From Candidatus Competibacteraceae bacterium (GTDB lineage: Bacteria; Pseudomonadota; Gammaproteobacteria; Competibacterales; Competibacteraceae), in contig JADJQQ010000022.1 in the NCBI GenBank assembly GCA_016712625.1, positions 1 through 31,936 of the forward strand: a DNA stretch of 31,936 nt, in the 5' to 3' direction. Positions 23,502-29,398 of the stretch are shown here, one piece after another. The stretch's first letter is position 1. Each line of letters starts with the position of its first letter. The notes below the pieces were generated by a model that ran no database searches, was not told the DNA's origin, and saw nothing but the letters and a program-made list of their open reading frames with translations. The position numbers and the translations under genes were made by a program.

Positions 23502-23915
23502 TCAGGCAACAGCGATATCGCGTTCCGCAGTAGCGCGGAATTCGACGATGCAAGTGGTGGAAGAGACGTGGCGACTCACATAGCCGACCGGGACATTGGT
23601 ACTAGCGGTCAGGGTCAGCGTGTCGTCGGCGCTGGCGTATACAATCGCGCCAACACTGGCGGCGCTGGCACCGGTGACAGCCATGACGACCTTACCGCGA
23701 TCCTTCAGACGGACTCGATTTCCAGCCGTGGCTCCTTCAATGGCGATGCCAGCGAAAACATGGGTGGAAATGGCCGGATTAGCGACGACGGCGACGCCAT
23801 CCGATTTCTCGACGAAAACGAACGCACCCTCGTAGATCGTAACGCCGGTATCGACGGTAAATTCATTGATGTCGCCAAGCTCGTAAACGCGCGGGGTATC
23901 AGCGGTAAGTGCCAT
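23502..23915 (-). CDS. capsid cement/decoration protein, DUF2190-like
   Basis: 137 residues; the ATG overlaps the protease stop as TAATG. It reads RVYELGDINEFTVDTGVTIY, EGAFVFVEKSDGVAVVANPA, FAGIAIEGATAGNRVRLKDR and ASAASVGAIVYASADDTLTL. This order (short leader, beta-barrel with two VRL/GA repeats) is the DUF2190 or head-decoration type found next to Mu- and lambda-like capsid genes. Such proteins bind the threefold sites of the expanded shell and stabilise it. No damage was seen. Confidence 0.7.
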   Translation of the reverse strand: MALTADTPRVYELGDINEFTVDTGVTIYEGAFVFVEKSDGVAVVANPAISTHVFAGIAIEGATAGNRVRLKDRGKVVMAVTGASAASVGAIVYASADDTLTLTASTNVPVGYVSRHVSSTTCIVEFRATAERDIAVA

Positions 23916-25048
23916 TATTGCGAACCTCCATAGACTTTGACGCGCCCCGCATCTTGTGCCCGCGCGAAGGATTGATAAATCGACAACTCACCGAACTCGG
24001 CGCGCAACGTGGGATTGCGCTGCCATTCCATTTCGCATCGCTGCTCAATCGGCAGGCCGTCCGGGATGGGAGAAGGCGGCGTCGAATCGATAGTCGGCAT
24101 GGCTTGATCGCGCATGGCCAGCACATCCCACAGTGCCAGTTTGGCTTGATCCGTGGTCTTGCCAGCGGCAATCAGCGCATCGGCTTGATCGGACAAGCGT
24201 ACGGCGGCGCACAGAGTGCGAATCGAGGCCGCTTGCTCCAACCGAGCGGTCACTTGCGTCTCGGTGTGGGGAGTCGCTAGCAGGATTGGCGTCAAGCCCG
24301 GTTCGTTCTTGGCGAGACACATGCGGGCGAGGGCTACCGGCTCCATGGGGCGTTCGACCGGATCGACGGGCGGCACTGGATCAGCGGGCGGAACCACCGG
24401 CACCGGATCGGCGATGGGGGGAGTCTCTGGAATTACAGGGTCAGCCATGGCGGCCTCCTTGGTCATAGTCGGGGGATGGGTAAATCTGGATAGATCGTGC
24501 GCCTTGGCGGCAACCCGTAGCGCCTCATCGATGACATCAATAAAACCTTCGTCCAGCGCCTCTTGCGCCGTCATCCAGGTTTCAACCTGCATCTTGGCGC
24601 GCAAGTCATCCGCCGCGATTCCGGTCTTGCGGGCGTACATCGTGACAATCTGATCGGCGGTCACGTTGAGCAGGTCGGCGCTCTTCTGCATGGTTTCCGC
24701 GTCGCCGCCGGCCATCGTCCAGGGTTCATGGATCATGTACATGCCATTGCTGACCATGTGCGTCTCATCACCGGCCAGCGCGATCAACGTCGCCGCTGAT
24801 GCGCACAGGCCGTCGATGTAGGTGGTGACTTTAGCCGGGTGGCGCTGCAGTGCGTTATGGATCGCCAGCGCTTCAAATACATCGCCGCCGGGCGAGTTGA
24901 TGCGCACATTGATTGCGGTTAAGTCGCCCAGCGCGGCAAGATCATCGGCAAACTGTTTCGCGGTGATTCCCCACGCGCCGATTTCCTCGTAAATCCGAAT
25001 CTCGGCAGTTTTGCGAGCCGCGCGGATTCGATACCATGTCTTTTTCAT
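23915..25048 (-). CDS. ClpP-like head maturation protease with scaffold tail
   Basis: 377 residues; the start overlaps the portal stop by ATGA. Residues 45-170 are a ClpP-type serine protease: NSPGGDVFEALAIHNALQRH, the nucleophile Ser84 in LCASAATLIA, and His107 in GMYMIHEPWT. A GGDAETMQKSADLLN helix and WMTAQEALDEGFIDVIDEAL close the domain. From about residue 190 a proline- and valine-rich linker leads to a helical C-terminus (AARLEQAASIRTLC-like sequence), which fits a fused scaffolding part as in lambda C/Nu3. The enzyme would act inside the prohead and cut scaffold and itself. Confidence 0.85.
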   Translation of the reverse strand: MKKTWYRIRAARKTAEIRIYEEIGAWGITAKQFADDLAALGDLTAINVRINSPGGDVFEALAIHNALQRHPAKVTTYIDGLCASAATLIALAGDETHMVSNGMYMIHEPWTMAGGDAETMQKSADLLNVTADQIVTMYARKTGIAADDLRAKMQVETWMTAQEALDEGFIDVIDEALRVAAKAHDLSRFTHPPTMTKEAAMADPVIPETPPIADPVPVVPPADPVPPVDPVERPMEPVALARMCLAKNEPGLTPILLATPHTETQVTARLEQAASIRTLCAAVRLSDQADALIAAGKTTDQAKLALWDVLAMRDQAMPTIDSTPPSPIPDGLPIEQRCEMEWQRNPTLRAEFGELSIYQSFARAQDAGRVKVYGGSQ

Positions 25049-26475
25049 TGATTGGGCGTGTCCTGTTTATTTTGAGAAGCGCGGTCCTTGCCGTACTCTA
25101 AGCCAAGACTCTGCTCTCTTTGCTTATCTGCATACTGTTGTTGATCAACGTCTTCAACATCCCAACCGCGCGATGCGACAATCGCGGATCGAGACTCAAA
25201 TCCTTCATCCACCAGCAGCTTTTGGGTCTCAGCCTCTTGCAGCGGATTGACGTAGCTCCACGCATGAGCGCGCCATTCGCAGCGCTGCCAGCGGCGGCGA
25301 TTGTCGAAATAGCCGGGAATGTTCAGCGCATTCGAGAGCACGGCGGCATCCAGAAATGCCGCCCACATTGGTTGCAGCAATTGAGATACCAACAGGTCTT
25401 GCGCCATTTCCTGCCGGCGGTAGAAGGTATTCAGGATGACGCGCATGATTCGGTCATTCGTACCTTCGTAGTCGCCAGTCATCAATTCATACGGAACACC
25501 CATTCCGGCGGCAATGGCGCGGAGGTGGGTACGAATAAAATCAATCGCGCCGGAGTTTCCTGTATCGCCGCCGTACAACTCGATCTTTTCATTAAGCCCC
25601 AACTGCAAGAGGTATCCTTCCTCGACATCTACCAACGCGCGACCATCTTCAGTCTTGATGGCCCCATCGGTGAGAGGATTGTCTTCGTCGGTATCTCGGT
25701 AGATCGCGCCGTTGAATTTGGCTTTGTTCTGCTTGCGAGTTAGCTCAGCGGATTCATACAAGTCGAGCTTGCGGGCGCGCAATAGCGAACTGATCGTTCC
25801 AGGCTCACCGCGTAGTTGTCCAGGGCGCGCGGGACGGTAATGGTGCAGAATCGATTCAGCAGGAACCGGGACCGTTCCCGCGAGAGAGACGCTGGAATAG
25901 CGGTCGCCGGGATGCTCCCGATAGAACCAATAGCGCACTCGCTTCCCAAATGGTGTGCGTTCGATGCCTTGACGAATCGAATTTCCACCGTTGTTGCCGT
26001 TATGGTGAATGGGCAACATGTCCGCTTCGAGAGTCTGGATTTGCAGCGGGACCGTCAGGCCATCGGATCGCAGGCGCGGACGAAACCGGATAAAGACCTC
26101 GCCAGACTCAACCCGTGACCGCGCCCACAAGGCTTGCAAAGCCGAGAAGTCGAGCGCTCCGTCCGCGTCGCATTCGCTCGCCCAGGACTCAAACAGCTCC
26201 AGGGTATCGGCGCGCAACCCGGCATCATCGATCTTCGGGCGCGGCTGAATTCCACAACCGACCTGATTCGTAACGATCAAGTCCAGCGCGTTATTGATCC
26301 AAGGATTGTTGCGAACAGAATCTTGTGAGCGCGCGCGGGAAATATCGGCATCGTCGTTGACCGCATTGGGTCCGAATGAAGTACGGTCCCAATCATCCAG
26401 CCGCTTGCTGGTGGACGTGGCCTCAAAGGCTTTCATTCGCACCGCACGCAATGGGGTCACCTTGCCGGTGCTCAT
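25045..26475 (-). CDS. portal protein, lambda B family
   Basis: 476 residues; the start overlaps the gpW-like stop by ATGA. Diagnostic parts are ISRARSQDSVRNNPWINNAL, NQVGCGIQPRPKID, RVESGEVFIRFRPR, RYWFYREHPGDRYS, GQLRGEPGTISSLLRARKLD, and PYELMTGDYEGTNDRIMRVI with YRRQEMAQDLLVSQLLQPMW. These are the conserved segments of the lambda-type portal. Twelve copies form the ring at one head vertex through which DNA enters. The Q-rich C-terminus (VDQQQYADKQREQSLGLEYG) is typical of the family. Confidence 0.88.
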   Translation of the reverse strand: MSTGKVTPLRAVRMKAFEATSTSKRLDDWDRTSFGPNAVNDDADISRARSQDSVRNNPWINNALDLIVTNQVGCGIQPRPKIDDAGLRADTLELFESWASECDADGALDFSALQALWARSRVESGEVFIRFRPRLRSDGLTVPLQIQTLEADMLPIHHNGNNGGNSIRQGIERTPFGKRVRYWFYREHPGDRYSSVSLAGTVPVPAESILHHYRPARPGQLRGEPGTISSLLRARKLDLYESAELTRKQNKAKFNGAIYRDTDEDNPLTDGAIKTEDGRALVDVEEGYLLQLGLNEKIELYGGDTGNSGAIDFIRTHLRAIAAGMGVPYELMTGDYEGTNDRIMRVILNTFYRRQEMAQDLLVSQLLQPMWAAFLDAAVLSNALNIPGYFDNRRRWQRCEWRAHAWSYVNPLQEAETQKLLVDEGFESRSAIVASRGWDVEDVDQQQYADKQREQSLGLEYGKDRASQNKQDTPNQ

Positions 26476-26723
26476 AGCCCTTTCCCACCGGTGATATACA
26501 CGCCCTTGCGGCGGGTCGTGCCGGTTAGCGCGGCAATCGCGCCCATCAGCTCGATAATATATTGACGGAGTTGATCCACCTGAGCAGCGGTAAACGTCAC
26601 ACGTTCGTCGCCGGTGGCGATGCTCACCACAAGCGCGCCGGTTTGCAGTGAGTTGTAAGCGGCCTGTGCTTCGGTCAGCCAGGTGCCCAGGGTCACAATG
26701 TCAACGCCCGTGAAAATACTCAT
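26472..26723 (-). CDS. gpW-like head-tail joining protein
   Basis: 83 residues. It has a helix (TLGTWLTEAQAAYNSLQTGA), a beta hairpin (VVSIATGDERVTFTAAQ) and a second helix (VDQLRQYIIELMGAIAALTG). This helix-hairpin-helix layout and the place just before the portal match lambda gpW. The protein binds the head vertex after packaging. In lambda it follows the large terminase directly; here about 2.5 kb of accessory genes lie between. I see no clear promoter in the 70-base gap upstream, although a strong terminator lies there. Confidence 0.7.
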   Translation of the reverse strand: MSIFTGVDIVTLGTWLTEAQAAYNSLQTGALVVSIATGDERVTFTAAQVDQLRQYIIELMGAIAALTGTTRRKGVYITGGKGL

Positions 26724-26793
26724 ACACCAAGGTTATCAAGGCGTTTGTGACATTTTTAGAGGCTATTTGTCGTGACCTATTCCCCGCACGCAC

Positions 26794-26825
26794 AAAAAAA
26801 AGGCTACCCAATGGATAGCCTTTCG
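26794..26825 (-). terminator. rho-independent terminator, leftward
   Basis: Read on the minus strand: AAAGGCTA, loop TCCATTGGG, TAGCCTTT, continuing in a run of eight T. A strong terminator for the two-gene unit at 27186-28243 that ends after the pentanucleotide array. Confidence 0.85.
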
Positions 26826-26831
26826 TTTACA

Positions 26832-27189
26832 CCCTGCCTTGCCACGCCAGGCCAAGCCCCGCCACGCCCCGCCGAGCCGAGCCATGCCAAGCCTGCCTTG
26901 CCTAGCCTTGCCATGCCTGCCTCGCCTTGCCCCGCCACGCCCAGCCGAGCCGAGCCATGCCAAGCCCGGCCCTGCCTTGCCTGCCTTGCCTAGCCTAGCC
27001 GAGCCTTGCCATGCCTTGCCCTGCCTAGCCTCGCCTGCCTTGCCATGCCTGGCCTTGCCCCGCCATGCCCTGCCTGCCATGCCTTGCCAAGCCCCGCCAC
27101 GCCCAGCCGAGCCGAGCCATGCCAAGCCTGCCTCGCCCTGCCCAGCCATGCCATGCCCGGCCCTGCCCTGCCTTGCCTGCCTTGCCTAG
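26832..27189. repeat. NGCCN pentanucleotide array
   Basis: About 70 successive five-base units of the form NGCCN (TGCCT, TGCCA, CGCCA, AGCCG and so on), with a few four-base units (GCCT) shifting the phase. A 37-base block starting CCCCGCCACGCC and ending GAGCCATGCCAAGCC occurs three times (about 26857, 26930 and 27092), so larger units were copied too. All frames are open for long distances because the units lack stops; these frames are not genes. The array begins at the stop codon of the winged-helix gene and ends 7 bases before the terminator region. Confidence 0.9.
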
Positions 27190-27665
27190 GCTGGGCAGTT
27201 GATCTTGCTGATGATCGACTCGATTTTCTTAACCCGCCGCTCAATCCACTGTTGGCGCTCGTGAAGTTCGGACATGATCATCAATGTCCCCTCGTGCGCA
27301 TGTTTGGATTCCGGGTCCATTTCGTCCCACTTGACGCCCCTCAGGATTTGCACGCCCTTTGAGAGCTGCCGGTCGGACCGCGTTTTGTGTTTAATCGCAA
27401 TTTCCCGATGCTCACTAGCGGCCGCGATCTTGTATCCCAAGTTCGGGATGTTCCGAACCGCCCGCTGATGCTCACGCGATAACCGGGACTTCGACCGGAT
27501 CACCGCGTTTCTGGCATCCACAACCGAATAATCACGGGACGATCCGATATTCAGGGCATGAATGATGGCGTCGTACTCAAAAACATCGCCCGGATTCGCG
27601 TCCTTGATTAGATCGATCACCACATCCGTTGTGGACCGCCCATCGAGCCGTTTAGGTTTGAACAT
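27186..27665 (-). CDS. winged-helix/coiled-coil protein of the accessory cassette
   Basis: 159 residues; the ATG overlaps the upstream stop as TAATG, so it is coupled to the RAMP-like gene. Residues 10-80 look like a winged-helix domain: STTDVVIDLIKDANPGDVFE, YDAIIHALNIGSSRDYSVVD, and ARNAVIRSKSRLSREHQRAV, then the wing NLGYKIAAASEHREIA. The C-terminal 40 residues are a coiled coil (MIMSELHERQQWIERRVKKI). The last codons (NCPA, TAG) read into the edge of the pentanucleotide array. A DNA-binding dimer is likely. The role is unknown; the coupled expression suggests it works with the RAMP-like protein. Confidence 0.6.
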   Translation of the reverse strand: MFKPKRLDGRSTTDVVIDLIKDANPGDVFEYDAIIHALNIGSSRDYSVVDARNAVIRSKSRLSREHQRAVRNIPNLGYKIAAASEHREIAIKHKTRSDRQLSKGVQILRGVKWDEMDPESKHAHEGTLMIMSELHERQQWIERRVKKIESIISKINCPA

Positions 27666-28243
27666 TACTTGACCTCCACGATAGAGCCACGGAACCGGCC
27701 ATACCCGTTCACACGGTTGTCGCCGATACCGACTGTGAGCCCAGCAGTTTCCGCCAAATCTGAAAGCTCATCAAAATTCAGCCCGACATCGGGAATAAAC
27801 AGCCCGGCCAGGCACATGCTCCAGACGTTGAACTGCGGCCGGACCCGCATCACCCGTTTCCCCTGAACGCCGACCGATAGCCGGGAGTGGAACTGCCGGT
27901 TATCGAACAACTCCTCGATCTTCTTCGGCCCTTCGTACTTCAGCGGCACGTTCAAGGAGGTGAACGACAAGGCTTTTTCCATGGCCTTCCCGAGTTTCCT
28001 GATCTTGGCTGCTTCGATAAGGCACTTGCGAACCTTGGAGGTCGGCTGCACCACTACGCCGTTTTCCTCGTACAGACCGCCATACCATTCCAACCTTTCA
28101 ATTTCCCGCAAATCCTCGTCGGTCTTCTTGCGCTTGCCGGTGATGGCTTTGATCTGGCGGTTCAGGTCGTACTCAGGATCGACCATGCGCGGGTTGTGCA
28201 TCAGTAGCGGCGATGTAGACACTAGACGAATTTCTATATTCAT
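27665..28243 (-). CDS. conserved phage protein with RAMP-like glycine-rich loop
   Basis: 192 residues. It opens with IEIRLVSTSPLLMHNPRMVD, then a charged helix, then ENGVVVQPTSKVRKCLIEAA, a central part with FHSRLSVGVQGKRVMRVRPQ, and ends with TAGLTVGIGDNRVNGYGRFR. The last motif, G-x-G-x(5)-G-x-G-R-F, resembles the C-terminal glycine-rich loop of the RAMP superfamily (Cas5/Cas6/Cas7-type RNA-binding proteins). The start (strand ending SPLLM) and the QPTSKVRKCLIEA segment resemble the SPLhhG and PGSSLRGhLR parts of that fold. I know similar unnamed phage proteins. It could be RNA-binding; no catalytic residue is evident. It has its own unit between two terminators. Confidence 0.55.
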   Translation of the reverse strand: MNIEIRLVSTSPLLMHNPRMVDPEYDLNRQIKAITGKRKKTDEDLREIERLEWYGGLYEENGVVVQPTSKVRKCLIEAAKIRKLGKAMEKALSFTSLNVPLKYEGPKKIEELFDNRQFHSRLSVGVQGKRVMRVRPQFNVWSMCLAGLFIPDVGLNFDELSDLAETAGLTVGIGDNRVNGYGRFRGSIVEVK

Positions 28244-28322
28244 TATGATTGCCTGTTGACCGAAAAATTACGGCAACCCAAAAGTACCGCTTTTAGTTTC
28301 TATATGCAATACCCTCACGCAT

Positions 28323-28345
28323 AAAAAAACCCGCCGGAGCGGGTT
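28323..28345 (-). terminator. rho-independent terminator, leftward
   Basis: On the minus strand AACCCGC, TCCG, GCGGGTT runs into a stretch of T. It ends the H-NS gene pair (stop at 28363) and separates it from the RAMP-like unit. Confidence 0.85.
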
Positions 28346-28362
28346 AGGGTGTGCGGAAAGGT

Positions 28363-28782
28363 TTAGAAACCGGGGTCATCCGGTCCACGGTCGGCGGCCG
28401 GCGCCGGCTTGTCGATCAGGAAGTCATCAAAACTGGCGCCGGCTTCGATCTTCTCCTTCAGCCAGCCGGGTTGCTTTCCACGCCCGGCCCAGGTGTTCTC
28501 CGGCTTCGCCGGGTCGCGGTATTTCGGCGTGGACGGGTTGGCCATCTTCACTGGTTGCGGTTCCAGTTCGGCCAGCTCCGCTTGATCTTCGGCCATGCGG
28601 GCTTTCAGTTCCGCGATGCGCTCTTCGCGCTTCTGTTCCAACATCGCCTGGACCTCACGGCTGTATTCATCGATGGAATCGGCGATATTCCGCAAATCGC
28701 TGAAAGACAGGTTTTCCAGTTCTGGAAGAATCATCCGGATTTCGATAGTCTCAGACGCTACGCCCATGATTTCATTTTGCAT
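28363..28782 (-). CDS. H-NS-family nucleoid protein 2
   Basis: 139 residues, ATG preceded by GGTGGAGGGCTAGGCC, which holds a GGAGG site and the stop of the partner gene. The N-terminus is helical (LENLSFSDLRNIADSIDEYS, then REVQAMLEQKREERIAELKA), the oligomerising coiled coil of H-NS. After a linker the DNA-binding motif TPKYRDPAKPENTWAGRGKQ followed by PGWL appears at about residues 88-110. A further C-terminal tail (FDDFLIDKPAPAADRGPDDP) is longer than in H-NS and acidic. H-NS binds AT-rich, foreign DNA and silences it. The gene follows a second H-NS-like gene with a three-base gap; the two could form mixed oligomers. Confidence 0.85.
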   Translation of the reverse strand: MQNEIMGVASETIEIRMILPELENLSFSDLRNIADSIDEYSREVQAMLEQKREERIAELKARMAEDQAELAELEPQPVKMANPSTPKYRDPAKPENTWAGRGKQPGWLKEKIEAGASFDDFLIDKPAPAADRGPDDPGF

Positions 28783-28785
28783 GGC

Positions 28786-29118
28786 CTAGCCCTCCACCGG
28801 AATCAGGCAACTTTCACGGTTCAGTCCGTACATCCATTTAGGCGCTTTCCCGCGCCCGGTCCACGTCTGTTCGGAGTTGCATGGGTTTCGGTACTTGGGA
28901 ACGGCAGGCACGCGCGGCTTTTTGATGTTCAGCACGTCACTTAGAGAGACGCCAAGCATCGCGGCCTTCGCTTCCAGTTCGCCCCGCATCTTTAGGATTT
29001 CATCACCCTTGCGCCGATTCAGTTCCGCGCGGTATTCAGCAAGATCGGCCTCGGCTTCAGCAATCAATTCCAAGATCGATTCCGTTGCCAACTCTTTGCA
29101 GTCCACATCCGCCTTCAT
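28786..29118 (-). CDS. H-NS-family nucleoid protein 1
   Basis: 110 residues, ATG preceded by AATAGGTGATTAA. The N-terminal helix (ESILELIAEAEADLAEYRAE) and LEAKAAMLGVSLSDVLNIKK give the oligomer domain. The C-terminal domain carries VPKYRNPCNSEQTWTGRGKA followed by PKWM, the H-NS signature (W-(T/A)-GRG-(K/R)-x-P-x-W). It differs from its neighbour outside that motif, so this is an old duplication or two separate gains. A well-formed promoter lies inside inverted repeats upstream, suggesting the pair is expressed and controlled independently of the virion operon. Confidence 0.88.
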   Translation of the reverse strand: MKADVDCKELATESILELIAEAEADLAEYRAELNRRKGDEILKMRGELEAKAAMLGVSLSDVLNIKKPRVPAVPKYRNPCNSEQTWTGRGKAPKWMYGLNRESCLIPVEG

Positions 29119-29128
29119 TTAATCACCT

Positions 29129-29179
29129 ATTGCGGTTTAAAAGGAATTAGTATTTTAACTAAAATAAACCGCAATGCAA
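29129..29179 (-). promoter_or_regulatory. promoter with nested inverted repeats upstream of the H-NS genes
   Basis: Reading leftward: -35 TTGCAT (29174-29179), 16 bases, -10 TAAAAT (29152-29157). An 11-bp perfect inverted repeat, ATTGCGGTTTA at 29129-29139 and its complement at 29165-29175, flanks the -10. A smaller one, TTAGT/ACTAA (29148-29163), covers it. The 8-mer CAATGCAA, shared with the repressor operator at 4315, occurs at 29172-29179. Together they suggest a repressed promoter. Confidence 0.65.
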
Positions 29180-29206
29180 TTAAATAATCAACTAATGGGG
29201 AAGTCT

Positions 29207-29398
29207 TTAGAGTCGCTTTGTCGCTTTCCGGCGCTGCAAGGTGCGGCGGCATACGACCTGCTTGGGGAGTTTCTTGATGTACGGCGAATCTCCGCCGTAC
29301 AGCCGCCGAACTTCCAGAATCACCGGATCGATGTCCGACTGTATTTCGGGATTCCGCGCGGCCAGCTTGTCTCTAATAATGTCCAAAATATCGCTCAA
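29207..29398 (-). CDS. small protein following the large terminase
   Basis: 63 residues; the ATG overlaps the terminase stop. It reads MSDILDIIRDKLAARNPEIQ, DPVILEVRRLYGGDSPYIKK and a basic end (RRTLQRRKATKRL). The GGD-x-x-YI-x-K segment following a helix resembles the start of Mor-like activator proteins, which continue with a helix-turn-helix. Here that part is missing or very short, so it may be a truncated Mor-like regulator or an unrelated small protein. The frame ends just before the H-NS promoter. Confidence 0.45.
   Translation of the reverse strand: MSDILDIIRDKLAARNPEIQSDIDPVILEVRRLYGGDSPYIKKLPKQVVCRRTLQRRKATKRL

Noticed and set aside
26763..27189. Long open frames on both strands in the repeat array (proteins rich in A, G, K, Q, W or P, C, L)
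   Set aside because: The frames exist because NGCCN units contain no stop codons; there is no ribosome binding site and the phase changes with each four-base unit.
26832..27189. CRISPR array
   Set aside because: Units are five bases without spacer structure, and no cas genes are near.
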